The notes under the pieces: model-generated | Seen by the model: the letters and a program-made list of their open reading frames with translations, nothing else | Databases searched by the model: none | What the model was told of the DNA's origin: nothing | NCBI RefSeq assembly: GCF_002127325.2 | Contig: NC_035444.2 | Location: forward strand, 37,669,140-37,733,139 | Source of the DNA: Helianthus annuus | Taxonomy: Eukaryota > Streptophyta > Magnoliopsida > Asterales > Asteraceae | Length of the DNA: 64,000 nucleotides | Direction of reading: 5' to 3' | Made by a program: the position numbers and the translations under genes | Part shown: positions 44,263 to 56,296 of the stretch, in pieces | How positions within the stretch are numbered: position 1 is the stretch's first letter | Layout: each line of letters starts with the position of its first letter

Positions 44263-45252
44263 TGTAACTTGAATCTGTTACAGAAGATAACAAAATTTTA
44301 TTCAGGAGATTATTATATAATTGTCTTTCATGACAATTTGTCAACCATGGTAACAGAGACCATATTTGGTTAACTTATTACTTCATTAAATATTAGGATT
44401 TGAATATATCCTATTTCAGCTATATTAATAATATTGGCGACATAAAGCCTAATCACGAGGATGTTTTATACTATTAGCCGAGATTTCAGAGAATCAAAGG
44501 CACAGAGATTTGAACCGTAGTTCTTTTATCTCTTCTTGACAGGGAGTCATAGACCACCACTGCCTTTTGTCTTTGTAAGACAATTATTATGGCCCATAGG
44601 CAATACACCACAAATGGATGTTTTATCAAGGTTGGCCCGTAGGCACTACATCACTAATGGACGTTTTAATAAGATTGGCCCGTAGGCACTACATCACTAA
44701 TGGATGTTTTATATTGTGATCACCTTTACTGGTGGTTTAGCCCATGATTTATAAATCATTTAGTTGGGTCTTTAAAATCCTTTAAAGGATTATTGTATAA
44801 GAATGACGTGTGTGATTTTAACGGATCACATCTGCCATGAGTGTTAACATGCTCACAGAGGTTAACAGGGAATCTGAATCTTTCAATTAAGTCCTACCAT
44901 CTTGACCGGATCTTAAAAGACACCAGGCTAGGTTTCACTCGTAAGATTCTTTATTTAGGCAGATCAATTTAAAAGGAATGGTTTTGATTTATTTCATACA
45001 TATTAAAACAAACTCATAACATACATTCCATAATCTCAAATACAATTACATATTGCCCTAAACGGGTCTTTTAAATAGTACATACCTCCATAGAGGTTTT
45101 AAAAAGAGTGACAAGTCCACGCAGGGACTAATGTAAGATAGGTGTCCATGCAAGGACTAAAAGATAAGTCCACGTAGGGACTGAAATATGATAAGTGTCC
45201 ACGCAGGGACTTATTTCAAAGTAGAAATTACATTAAGTACAACTATTAAGGG
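44263..45252. other. Spacer between extra ORF and gag-pol, with short repeats
   Basis: Non-coding. About 44590-44715 has three repeats of GGCCC(A/G)TAGGCA-TACA-CAC followed by AATGGA(C/T)GTTTTAT. About 45110-45215 has four copies of a CCACGCAGGGACT-like unit. Possibly leader RNA structure. Confidence 0.6.
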
Positions 45253-46301
45253 CTAGTGGTCACGTTTCTTCTTTTTGCCCTTTAGTAGGTTCGCCAAGCC
45301 TTTGAGAAATCCTCGGTGGCTTTTCTTTTCTTCCTCGAACTCTCTCTCCACACGATCTAGTCGATGGAGTATTTCTTCCTATTCAGGAGGAGAGAATCGT
45401 GGTTGTGGCGCGTGTTGCGGAACTGGGGGTCTGGGAGGTATTGGATACCCATGAGCTGAGTAGTCCGGTGGTCCCATGTTCCCATGAGCTCCGTCAGGGT
45501 AGCGTGCATTATATCTAGCCGACACCACATATGGGTCGCGTTCGTAATTGTAGTTGTATTGTGCTTGTGACGGTTCGAACGGGTTGTAAGCCGTTGGACC
45601 CGTGTAAGCAGGTATGGGTTGGTCGTACCCAAATGGTGGCGAATTTGGTGCAGCTGGTGCGGAGTTCGCCTCCTGTATAGGACTTGAAGGTCCTTCTTCT
45701 TGTAGTGGCGGATAGTGGCTACTACTAGAGTGTCGAGGGGTGTCTGTTGAGGTGGTGTGTAGTACCACTCATGTCGGTCAAACAACGCTTGGAAACTGTC
45801 TGGTCCTTGATAGGGTGTGGCATGGAAAGATGACCCATCAGAGACTTCTATCGGATGCGTGGGCGTACCACGAGCAGGTTCAGTTGGATCAGTATCTTCA
45901 TCCATATGGTCCTCGGAGAAGTGATCTTGTGGCCCTAGTGGAACAAAGCCTGAAGGTTCCTGTATGTAGTCAGCTGGATTAAACTGACCTATGAAGTATG
46001 GAGTAGGGTCGTCATAATTTCGGTGTGATACCGAACGTTGTAGAGGTATGAAGGAAGGTTGTGGGTTGTTGGGATCATTTTCTGAGTTTGGCCCAAAGGA
46101 GTGCCGGTATGATGGCGTCGAGCTGTGCGAGGTGGAATGCCTCGCAGGTTCGTAAAGATCTCTTCGTCGTTGTGGTTCTTCGCTCCTTGTCATTGAAGGA
46201 GGTCTTGTACCTGACGGTCCAGCTTCGTGATCGTGATGCGTCACGATATCTCCTCTGCCTCTTCTTCCCATTCCTCTTCCTCGGAATATAACAGGTGGCA
46301 T
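45253..46301 (-). pseudogene. Extra ORF upstream of gag in nested element 36294-49866, damaged
   Basis: The ATG at 46301 (MPPVIFRGRGMGRRGRGD) begins with an Arg/Gly-rich segment like RNA-binding RGG motifs. A Ser/Arg/His-rich and then Pro/Asp/Tyr-rich low-complexity region follows. A frameshift lies near 45725; the continuation is Pro/Tyr/Asn-rich (YNPFEPSQAQYNYNYERD). A TAG at 45379-45381 is followed by about 40 more open codons with a charged coiled-coil-like end (EEILHRLDRVEREFEEEKK) to the stop at 45253-45255. Two lesions suggest this gene is not needed or already lost, although gag-pol is intact. It sits about 170 bp after the primer site. Function unknown. Confidence 0.6.
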
Positions 46302-46465
46302 TTTTTTTCCTGCTTTATAAAACTTTAAATACCAATAATAAAAGAAAAAGACAAAATTGGAATCACAATTCGAATTTGTCCTAAGTTCTTGTCTAGACTC
46401 AAGTATGTGCAATTGTGTCATTGAGATTAAACACATTAGGACAGTGTTTAATTCGCTCAACGTTG

Positions 46466-46477
46466 GCTCTGATACCA
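46466..46477 (-). other. Primer-binding site (initiator Met tRNA type), nested element 36294-49866
   Basis: On the minus strand TGGTATCAGAGC, three bases after the LTR end at 46481. Confidence 0.9.
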
Positions 46478-46480
46478 ACC

Positions 46481-49400
46481 TGTCACACCCCGATTTCCAC
46501 GTGTCTCACCGGTGGGCCCGGTGGGGGATTACTGTGACGATGTTGGCAACAATATAGTCAAACCACACAATTATATAAATGCACAGCGGAAGCTTAAAGA
46601 TAAATATATACTTCAACCTCTAGTTGTAATATCAAATGTATTACAGAAGTCGAATATATCCACAGCGGATCAAAACAATAATAAAATATTGTTCATTCAG
46701 ATACGGCATCAAGTTTGCGAGACTATTCGTGATGCTTAGGAAGCTAATACCAGCCAATTTCGTATAGTACCTGCACTTAATCTTTTGGGGAAAAATACGT
46801 CAGTTTACACTGGTAAATACATTCAACTGACACATTTGAAAATGTTTATTAAATTGATTTGAATGCACAAGGCACAAACTCTTTTATAACTTGGGAAAAT
46901 TATTAAAATCTTGTGAACGTTTTACATGTTCTTTTATGCGTTCAGTAGCCCGGGTCGTGCCGGGTTAAAGATTTATAGACACACCACATTGCGTAAAACC
47001 GTAGTATAAAAACCAACGGCTACGTCTTTTAATTAATGTCGACAATATATACCGGGTGTACGCCTACACCGGGATGTCGATGGTCGTGGCCATTTCGTAA
47101 AATGATGCCAAGGATATCCGGGACAACGGTCATTAAACCCCCCAAAGGCTTTTAAGAAACAAAACTGTTTAAATGAGCCGATCATATTATTTAATTAACC
47201 ACCTAAGCGATGGAAAAATATAATGCTCAATCAAGCGGTATTAACATACCGTAACCCAAGCCCGTATAGGGGAAATAAGTTAAAGTATTTACCTTTCCAA
47301 GTATTATTCCTTAGTTTGATTAAATCACCGATAGCTTTTACTGGGCTCCTAATCTGGAACGAAGGTTTTAATTAACCTCTTAGAATCCTAACGGGTCTTT
47401 ATATTGGCCGTAGCCTAGACCGGTTGGTTCCGGAATATAAATATGGTTTAATCGCGCGAAAAGGCGAAAACCGAGAATGGAATGTGATTCTGCCCCAAAC
47501 AAGTTCAGAGACTTGTTTTATATGGGTTCAAGGTTCACACTCTGGATTTTGGGGTTCAAATAATATAATTTGACCCGTATCGGCTAATTTATGAAAACTA
47601 GTTTCATAAGCCGAACCGTGTGCGCAATAGGCGAAACGGTTAACCATGAGAGTCTTACGCTTATTTCCTAAGTCAATATGCCTTAAAGAGGTTGTGGTAT
47701 CAGTAGGATACCTTCCGTGATGCCCGTAACGAGTTTAAGTTAATATTACGCCCCGTAGGGGTTTTCCGGTCATTTTAAAGACTTTTAAAGAGCTTTTCGA
47801 GTTCTACAGGAAATCTAAGTTTCCCGAACAGTTTATAAAGTCTAAAATACTTTATTTATTATTTAAAATCAGTAGCAACTGGAATCGGGTCAAAAGACCT
47901 TGTAGAACTCACGTTTTGGCCGAAAAGGGCATATTCGGTATTTACCGAACCGTAGCCATAACCGCAGGTTATGAGCAAGGTAAAAATTATTAAAAATCTT
48001 TAAAATTCCAAAAATATTATTTTATAACAGTGGATACAAGTTTTGGTGACGAAATCTTGGTTTAGATGGGCGTTATGCTAATTGCGCCGTTAATTACAAA
48101 AGTTTACTTTAATTGCGCTTTTAGCATAACTCTCATTCTAGACCTCGGATTGGCGTGAAACTTTAAGGACATGCTTACAATTTAGTAAGCAAGGTTATGG
48201 TCCGTTCACGTGTCCGAAATGCTCGTTTTATTTTAAAAAGGCCGTTACGGTCAACTTTTAGGCGATTAACGGAAATGCGTAAAAGACTCGGACAATTCAT
48301 GAACCGATCACAGAGGTCTATACCATCATGTAACCTGGTCCTAAGAGAGTCCTAAGGCATATCTATACCTCGCTAAAACGGGTCAGAACTGAAGTCAAAG
48401 CAAAAGTCAAACTTTTGCGACATTCGGCTCCGAACCGGGTCAATATAGCAAATGGTCGATTCAAACGAGCGTAAACAAGTTTATATACTTAATATCATGT
48501 TTTATGATCATCAAAACAGGTTTCATAACATATACATTACAGATTATGTACAAAACGGCAAAATGACTTTCTGTTGACTTTTTAAGTGCACGTTTGACTC
48601 GACATTTGACATAGTTAGAATGGTGATCAGAGGGAACCCTTTTAGGGGTTTATTACCCACATAAATACCAACTCAAAACTACTTTTGATCCGACAATTCA
48701 CTGGACCATTTGTGAATTATCGTTATGACAACCGTTAGTTACGACGGTTGAGTTGATAAGCTAAATCTATGGAAATATAAGACCAAAATGGATTTGAACG
48801 ACTTACAGAAGTTGTATCTTGCTTAGAGAGCAGAGAGGAATGCTTGGGAGCTTTAGAATGATCAGTAGTTGAGTGTTTGAGTTGTGTGAATGTTATGAGC
48901 TCAATGTGGCTATTTATAGTGCAACAAAACCCTCAAGATCATTACACAACAACCTACACTGATCATGGATGATGGGCAGGTGTCCCATAGAGCTATGGGT
49001 CGAGTAGGGGGCGCCCATGCCTCTCTTATTGCATGTTTGATCGTTCATGAGCTCAAAAGGCAAGAAGATACAAACTTTCTGCATCTGGGCGTCTAATGCG
49101 GCCCGCATGGAGAATCCATGCTGCTTTTACGCGGGTCGCCTGATGTGTAAAGATCAGACGCGTATCTTAGGTGGCTCGCGGCCCGCCTCAACTTAACCCG
49201 AAACTTCACGCGGGTCGCGAGAGGTTAGATTTCCAGGAATTTTAAATCTTTTGTAATGATTATCAGAATCTGGTAATTAATAACGAAATCTTTCGTAATG
49301 ATTTACCTGACCTTTCGGGTTTGAAGGGGTAACTTTGCGGTTTGGCCCTCGGTTAATTACAACTAAGGACCTTGTGTTATTTACCCGCGTTGTTAAGTCC

Positions 49401-49866
49401 CCGGTTAGTTTATTAATTATTCAGAAAGCCTTAACTTTCATTATTGACGCTTTTAACCCTTCTTATACGAATTCGATCATAACCTTCTTGTTTTAAAAAC
49501 GGAACTTCGCGGAATTTATACAGTATGTTCTAGTGAGCGTATAATACTGTTACAAGGCCTCGGGAGCGTTAAAGGGTCACTCAGAGGTATAATTAAACAT
49601 GTTGACACAGTTAACCCCTGTAGCTTGTAATCTCTCACTTTCTTCCGCGTTTCGCGTCCGTACGATCCATGATTTATTCGTTTGAAGGTACAAGCACCAT
49701 TTAGGGTTACCATACAGTATATTTACCCTTTGTTGACATTTATAACCCTCGAATTTATATATTTTCAAGGTTTGTCAATATTAGTCCTTTATTTGATATC
49801 AATGCCACGTGTAATCAATTGACACGTGTTAACACATTATTGGACACAAAAATTCGAGGTGTTACA
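46481..49866 (-). repeat. 5' LTR (by transcription) of nested element 36294-49866
   Basis: 3386 bp, collinear with 36294-39680. TATA on the minus strand at 48911-48919; GC-rich palindromes at about 49095-49220 upstream of it. This copy would drive the gag-pol transcript. Confidence 0.95.
48911..48919 (-). promoter_or_regulatory. TATA box driving the intact gag-pol element
   Basis: CTATAAATA on the minus strand, about 950 bp into the LTR in the transcription direction; the equivalent in the other LTR is 38725-38733. Confidence 0.6.
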
Positions 49867-50842
49867 AGACCCATTCCCTCTGCCTCATATAGACTCGATG
49901 GTGGATGCCACTGCCGGTCATGAAATGTTGACCTTCATGGATGCATCCTCAGGATTCCAGCAGATTCAAATGGAACCTTCAGACCAGGAGGATACTGCTT
50001 TCATGACACCAACAGGTATTTACTGTTAGACTGCTATGCCTTTCGGTTTGAAAAATGCAGGTGCAACGTACCAGAGATTGGTGAACATGATGTTTAAAGA
50101 CAAACTGGGGGACACCATGGAGGTGTACATTGACGATATGGTGGTCAAATCCAAGAAAGCTGAAGATCATCTCCGGGATATTAAAGGAGCATTCGATATC
50201 CTGGACCAGTATAATATGAAACTTAATCCTGCAAAGTGCCATTTTGGAGTGAGGGCAGGAAAGTTTTTAGGATACATGGTGACAAAAAGAGGGATAGAGG
50301 CAAGCCCAGAGCAGATCAAAGCTATCTTGGATATAAAGTCACCCTCGAATATGAAGGATGTTCAACGGTTAACAGGACGAGTGGCAGCCTTGAATAGATT
50401 TATTTCAAGATCATCGGAAAAATGTAAAGAATTCTATGATATCCTGAAAAGGAACAAAAAATTTGAATGGGGTGAAAAGCATGAAGCAGCCCTACAAGAT
50501 TTGAAGCAGTATCTCTCAACCGCGCCTCTATCAGGGAACGCAGTAAGTGCAGTACTCGTAAAGGATCACGAAGGTCAGCAGTATCCTGTTTATTATGTTA
50601 GCAAAAGTTTGTTAAATGCTGAAACTAGATATTCTCACCTAGAAAAGTTAATACTGGCTCTGGTAATGGCATCAACAAAGCTTAGACATTATTTTGAAAC
50701 ACATAGGATTCATGTTAAAACTAATTATCCTCTTAAGAATGTGCTTAGGAAACCGGAGATGTCGGGTAGAATGGCTAAGTGGTCGGTAAAATTAAGTGCC
50801 TATGATTTAATATATGAACCTAGAAATCCAATAAAGTCTTAG
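49867..50842 (+). pseudogene. pol, second part, of the outer Tat-type element: RT and first RNase H
   Basis: It continues RT after the nested element: FMDASSGFQQIQM (motif A), a TAG at 50027-50029 replacing a Tyr codon before TAMPFGLKNAGATYQ, then YIDDMVVKSKK (motif C, YIDD) and the thumb. At about 50520 a stretch between the thumb end and the RNase H start appears deleted (APLSGNAVSAVLV). The RNase H core follows (YYVSKSLLNAETRYSHLEK, then LRHYFETHRIHV) and a TAG ends it at 50840-50842. Its job would be cDNA synthesis for the outer element; stops make it inactive. Confidence 0.9.
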
Positions 50843-51442
50843 GCTCTAGCAGACTTTGTGGCTGATTTCAGTAGTGATATTCAGAATGAAGTAGACCTAG
50901 AAGTGCAACAACTAGGAGAAAACTTAGAATCCTGGACATTATATACTGATGGTGCATCTAATGTAAGGGGTGTAGGTTTAGGTATACTACTAAAATCGCC
51001 ACAGGGGGACATAATACCCCAGGCTGTTAGATGTGAATTCCCTGCTACCAACAATGAGGCAGAATATGAAGCTTTAATTGCAGGATTAGAATTGGCTAAG
51101 AATATGAATATCAAGAATTTGCAAGTATATGTTGATTCCTTGTTAATTACTAATCATTTTAATGGATCCTATGCAGTCAAAGGTGAGAAACTAATTGAAT
51201 ACCTCGGTATTCTTAAAAAATTAGCAGGATATTTCGATATTTTTACACTTGAACAGGTACCAAGAGAGGATAACGCCGAAGCAGACGCATTGGCAAACTT
51301 GGGATCATCAATCAGGATACCAGAAGGGACCCCAATACCGATATTACATATCCTGTATCCTGCAATGAATCCTCAGGATAAAGAAGTAGCAGGTATTCAG
51401 GATCCTGGAGCGGTGTATCCTGAAGGGGATCCTAAATCCTAG
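50843..51442 (+). pseudogene. Second, archaeal-type RNase H (aRNH) of the outer element
   Basis: Directly downstream in the same frame after the TAG. Typical aRNH motifs are WTLYTDGASNVRGVGLGI (first Asp), TNNEAEYEALIAGLELA (Glu), VYVDSLLI (Asp) and EDNAEADALANLGSS (last Asp). A second RNase H beside the normal one is a feature of the Tat lineage of plant Ty3/gypsy elements and is absent from the two nested chromoviruses. The domain itself has all four acidic positions. The frame ends in TAG at 51440-51442 within the linker to integrase. Confidence 0.85.
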
Positions 51443-52670
51443 ACGGCCCCAATCATGAGATATCTCAAGGAAGGACATATCCCCGGAGATGAAAATCCTA
51501 AGGCGTTTAGGATGAAGGTATCACGATTCACTATTATAAATAATATTTTATACAAGAAATCTCTTGCAGGACCATACTTGAGATGCTTGGAGGATCCTGA
51601 AGCCAAAGAAGTACTTCAGGATATACGTGAAGGGGATTGTGGTAACCATACTGGGGGGCAGGTCATTATTCTCAAAAGTATTGAGGACAGGATATTATTG
51701 GCCAACAATGAGAAAAGATGCCGCAGAGTATGCTCGAAGATGTGATGCGTGTCAAAGACATAGTAACATATTGCATCAGCCCGCTGAACCGTTATATCCT
51801 ATTGTTTCCCCTTGGCCATTTATGAAGTGGGGCATGGATATAGTAGGAAAATTACCAAAGGCCCCGGGAGGAAAAGTCTTTATGCTAGCAATGACGGATT
51901 ATTTCTCTAAGTGGGTTGAAGCTGAAGTGTTTGTCCAAGTTAGAGACCAAGAAGTAGTATCCTTCATAAAAAGGAATATCCTGACCAGGTTTGGGGTACC
52001 AGCTGAAATCATCTGTGATAATGGGTCCCAGTTTATAAGCAAGAGGACCACTGACTGCAAGAATTGGGGGATCAAAATGATAACATCTACTCCAGTACAC
52101 CCTCAAGCGAATGGACAAGCAGAATCCTCAAACAAGATAATTGTCAACAATTTGAAGAAAAGACTTGGGGCTAAGAAGGGAAGATGGGCAGAAGAATTAC
52201 CATTTGTCCTATGGGCTGACAGGACAACTGTGAAGAATGCTGCTGGGCAAACCCAATTTTCCTTAGTATTTGGAGCAGAGGCAGTAATTCCAACAGAGAT
52301 GGCGATACCTACAGCAAGATCCAACTTCCGGGATCCTGAGAAGAATCCTGAAGCCCTATGTCAAGAATTGGATACTGTTGATGAGGCAAGGGATGCGGCA
52401 AAGATGAGAATGGCAGCATATCAACAAAGAATGTCCAGAGCATATAATAAGAATATCAGGACCAGAAGATTTAAGGTTGGAGATTGGGTGTTAAGAAAGG
52501 CCTTTCAGAATACTACGAATCCTGCTGATGGAAAGTTGGCCCCAAAATGGGAAGGACCCTGTGAGATTGAATCAGAATCCGGAAAAGGAGCATACCAGCT
52601 CAAGAATATGGAGGGGGATATACTACCAAGATCCTGGAATGCTATACATCTCAAAGCCTATTTCAAGTGA
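51443..52670 (+). pseudogene. Integrase of the outer Tat-type element
   Basis: The linker and N-terminal zinc part start about 51455 (MRYLKEGHIPGDENPK). A frameshift near 51660 lies between the DCGNHTGG and YYWPTMRKDAAEY segments; CDACQRH supplies the two Cys. The catalytic core has [11 protein letters not shown] (Asp), IICDNGSQF (Asp) and HPQANGQAESSNK (Glu), all present. The C-terminal part includes VGDWVLRKAFQN and ends at 52670 without a chromodomain, unlike the nested elements. It would insert cDNA; only the frameshift visibly damages it. Confidence 0.85.
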
Positions 52671-54246
52671 GTTTAGAATTTAATTCTTAACTCAAGATGG
52701 TATGAATTCTGTCTCTTTTGAATATACTTTATTTTATTTGAACCCAATACTAACTTAAGCATGGGAGGGGTGTTAGCCAAGCTAACACCCACCTTAGTTT
52801 TGGAATGTTTTGCAGTATTTGCTTCGGGATATAGTTCCAGGATGCACACTCAGGATGTTTCGGAAGATTAGAGGATTGGCCCCCTCTCTCACGTATAAGG
52901 GATCCTGATCCCTTCATAGGTTTAAAGGTATTCACCTTTCATCCGAATTGGGTTTAAACACCCCGCCTGGAGCGCAAGTTGTTCGGGAATAGTTCAAGGT
53001 GGCCGGACCAGTTCATGTAAAAGTGGCTGACAATTTCGTTACTATTGGCTATATCCTGAATTCTAAAGGTATATGAGGATTGATCACCCTCTCTCACGAA
53101 AGGGTATTTTCATACTCTCTAAGGTTTAAAGGTTTTCACCTTTCTAAGTCTTGGAGTTTATACACTCCCGCCTGTAGCGCATGAAAATTTGGGATTATCC
53201 CCAGGATACTAAGGATTTATCTCCAGAATGTGCTCGGGATTTATCTCAGTAACACAAAAAACTGTCTACGCAGTTGAGTATGAATCTAAGCAGTTTTTTC
53301 TAAGTGTTGGAAGATTTCATGCACAGGGGACATTTCTCCTAAGGCGATTATGTAAGACACAAAGAGTCAAGTCAGAACCAGGTGTACAAAGACCGGGGAC
53401 ATCTTGGTACGAGGAATTGCAAAGGAGGATTGAAGTTTGAAACTAGGGTTACACTCTACTCCTGGTATGATCTTTCCTTTGAGAATCTTACGCAACTTGA
53501 TTGAACTTTTGGAACCATGTCTAAAGTTTAATTATCCTGACTAGGATATATCTTCAGGATATATTCTCAGAATATATTCTCAGGATATAATACAGTATAT
53601 TTGTTTGGAATATTTGGGGTACGGTACTCAAGTTTAAAAATCAGAATAGAATTTGTAAACCATCTTATTCCTTTGAACACTTTAAAATATTCGAGGTTTT
53701 ACAAAGGGCAAATTATTTTGAAACTCTATCCAAGATATGAGGATTTTGAGAAGATCTATTTGCTAAAGTTTGTTTTTGCAAAATATTGCTAAAAGTTAAA
53801 GTATTTGAATGATTATACTAGTTGATATTAGAACAGTATGTAAAGACTAGAGCATTAACAAAGGCAAGTAAGTCAAAGGTAGGTTATATTATTAATATGT
53901 CAAAAGTTGTGCTTTTGGTTTCGCCTTAAACCAAGGCCCATCCACCAAAAGCACGAGGGATTCATAACCATATTTACACAACGATTGAAGGTTTCGTTTC
54001 AAACTGAAACCCATCCACCTCCGACCGTTGTATTGTCCAAAACAAAATATACTAACTGATAACCAAGGGCTTCATTCTGAAACCCAGGACCCATCCACCT
54101 TTGGTTATCAAATTGTTCCAATGCAGGAAAGGTAAATTGTTCAAAAGACATGGAAAATAAATTGTTCAACAGATCACAACCATCAAGCTTAATAAAGGGG
54201 GCTCCGGCCTCGGCATAAACATCCATCATCGACCACTTCGCTGCTT
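52671..54246. other. 3' non-coding region of the outer element, first part
   Basis: No gene. Two imperfect copies of a roughly 200-bp unit (about 52860-52975 and 53065-53185) share CCCTCTCTCACG, GGTTTAAAGGT-TTCACCTTTC and CCGCCTG-AGCGCA. Three GGCCCATCCACC-like words lie at 53935-54105. The word CAGGATAT is frequent near 53530-53600. Confidence 0.7.
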
Positions 54247-56033
54247 TCAAGGGGCAGCACCCTCTTCAACCATCGCTTCATCAGCACCTGCACCAGCATC
54301 ACCATCGGGATTCTTCTCAGCATCACCACCAGCATCGGCTGCCGCATCCGTCGTCTTGGGAGGATCCTCACCAGCATGCTTTGCAAGACGTTCCACAGGG
54401 GTGCCTTTGAGATCCGCTAGTTTCGTTTCCCAGGCCTTGACATTCCAGGAAGGGCATTCAAAGCCCAAGGCCTCGGCTTCATAGGCCATCCTTAGCCTGG
54501 CTTGAAGAAGGGAAACAACAACGGATCCTTTAAGGCCATCCCGGTAGGAACTCATATCCTGCTGGTATTGAAGATGGGCAGCATCCAGCTTGGCTTGGGC
54601 GTCCTCGTTGGCCTTGTGTATAGCGGCTTGGTGCTCCTGAGTCATCGCCTTGAATTTATCTTCATAATGCTTAGACTTAGCGGCGGCGATCATCCCTTGG
54701 TCAGCAATGGTTTCTTCAGCTTTCTTGAGCTTGGTCTCCAACATCTTGTTAAGCCCACACGCATCCTCATAGAGGAACATGAGACGTTCCAGGCCCTACA
54801 ACCAAAAGTACAGGTATCAACATATGTGTAAAATATCCAGGATAATAGTTAACATACATGTGCAGGATAGCAGATGAGGATTTTTACCTGATTGAGAAAT
54901 GAAGTCATAAACCCACTGGCTTCATTGAATCCATAGTTCTCGTATGGGAAAGTCTCGGAGGTAGCCGGAGAATCTGTTTCTTTCCTCTTCCGGGCGCTGA
55001 GAGCACGGGTCCTGGTGGCTGGAGGAGGCTTGGGAGTGGTAACGGCTTTCGAGCTGCTGGGTCTGGAAGACGTGGGAGCCTTAGGGCTTGGTTCTTTCTT
55101 CACCGGGATGGGAGCAGAGTAGCTATCCAGTTCATCGAGATCGAAGACTTCTGGAGCTTTGACTGGTGCTGCATAAAAGGGAAAAACATCTAACTCTTGA
55201 ATATTCATAAGTTATTATATTTGTTTCATATGTATTAATGTGCTTACCAGACATGTCGGAGCTGGATCTTTGGCTTGAACTTGCAAATGACAGAGAAAAA
55301 GTTCTCTCGCTTTCTGGGAGTTGATAAATGCTTTTGATTCTCGAATCTGATTCATCGCTTGGGGGTGCTAGATCTTTGAAATTTGCTGCATAAGAAATAA
55401 AGATGTCAGTTCAGGATATAACTTTAGGATACGGTTGGGGATATTCCTAAAACCCTAAATCCTACCAGAAGTTAACCACTTCACTGGAAGTTCAAAACCT
55501 CCAGTGATGGAATCCCTTTTTACAAAAAAGAACTTTCGTTACCATTTTTCCTCATTCTTTGTGGCTCTAAGAATGAGAGGGTTTTTGGAGGTTAAGAAAG
55601 GGAGAAAACGACTGTTGCCATGAGAACGAAGGCGGTAGGCCATCGGGAGGTCTTCAATGCAAAGGTTGGGGATAAATCGAGATTTGATCTGATCCAAAGT
55701 CACCAACACGCGCCAAACCATGGGCATGGTTTGGGCATAACTGAGACCGGTGAGTTTGAAGAAACGGGATATAAAAGCCGGAAAGCGGTATCAGAGTCCG
55801 ATAGAAAAAGGGTAGGCCAAGAAGCACACCCATTCGTTGGAAGAAAAGTCCGATCGGACTTCTCTGTCGAAAGGGCGGATGATCGTACCAACAGGAAAAG
55901 CACCGGAGGCTTGCAAGGCAGCAATGTCAGCATTGTCGAAGGAGCAGACCTCTTTCTCGGGTTCTTTAAGAAGGTTTTGGGCTTCGAAAGTTGGGATTGA
56001 ATCGCCTGTGTGGGATCTAGTTCCGCTAGCCAT
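54247..56033 (-). pseudogene. Antisense four-exon gene in the 3' region of the outer element (plant 'putative gypsy-type transposase' family-like)
   Basis: Read on the minus strand: exon 1 56033-55466, exon 2 55385-55248, exon 3 55168-54888, exon 4 54795-54247. Introns of 80, 79 and 92 nt all start GT and end AG with pyrimidine/TTATGCAG-like acceptors. Phases fit (1,1,0), and the joined frame is 511 codons plus stop. Exon 1 has two in-frame stops (TGA 55791-55793, TAA 55539-55541), so this copy is dead. Exon 1 (IRPFDREVRSDFSSNEWVCF, LTLDQIKSRFIPNLC) resembles plant proteins annotated as putative gypsy-type transposon proteins. Exon 3 is Pro/Lys/Ser-rich. Exon 4 is a long coiled coil with an Ala/Asp/Glu-rich tail. 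Antisense ORFs are known from Tat-lineage elements; function unknown. Confidence 0.75.
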
Positions 56034-56296
56034 GAGGGATTTCCGTGGAGAGAAAAATAAACAGAGAAGAAGGAAAGAAAGGAATTTACCTGAAGATTCC
56101 GGTGGAGATGATGGTTTATCAAACGAAAAGAGAGAAGATATAGGGGCTAAATGGATAGCCATCGAGTAAAAAACGCATGGGAAGTTGCACACTGTCACTT
56201 CAAATGTCCAATCGTATTAATTGCCTCGATTCATGAGATAAGCTTTAAAATATATCCGTTGGATTGGTATACCAACCGATATATTTTGGGGACAAT
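56034..56296. other. Promoter side of the antisense gene and PPT of the outer element
   Basis: Non-coding. TTTTGGGGAC (56284-56293) just before the LTR is the likely polypurine tract. No clear TATA for the antisense gene was seen; its promoter could be here or in the 3' LTR. Confidence 0.5.

Larger units (their letters stand above)
36294..49866 (-). mobile_element. Nested, structurally intact chromovirus-type (Tekay-like) Ty3/gypsy element, TSD AGACC
   Basis: It lies on the minus strand. LTRs 36294-39680 (3387 bp) and 46481-49866 (3386 bp) read TGTCACACC...GTGTTACA on the plus strand. AGACC flanks it (36289-36293, 49867-49871). By eye under twenty differences between the LTRs over 3.4 kb, fewer per base than in the other two elements. 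The primer site is at 46466-46477 and the PPT at 39681-39693. It has one uninterrupted 1515-residue gag-pol and a damaged extra ORF upstream. Long LTRs, Met-tRNA primer and a C-terminal chromodomain-like tail fit Tekay/Del chromoviruses. Confidence 0.95.

Noticed and set aside
53228..53440. 70-codon frame in the 3' region of the outer element
   Set aside because: No domain, no conservation evidence, inside non-coding repeat units.
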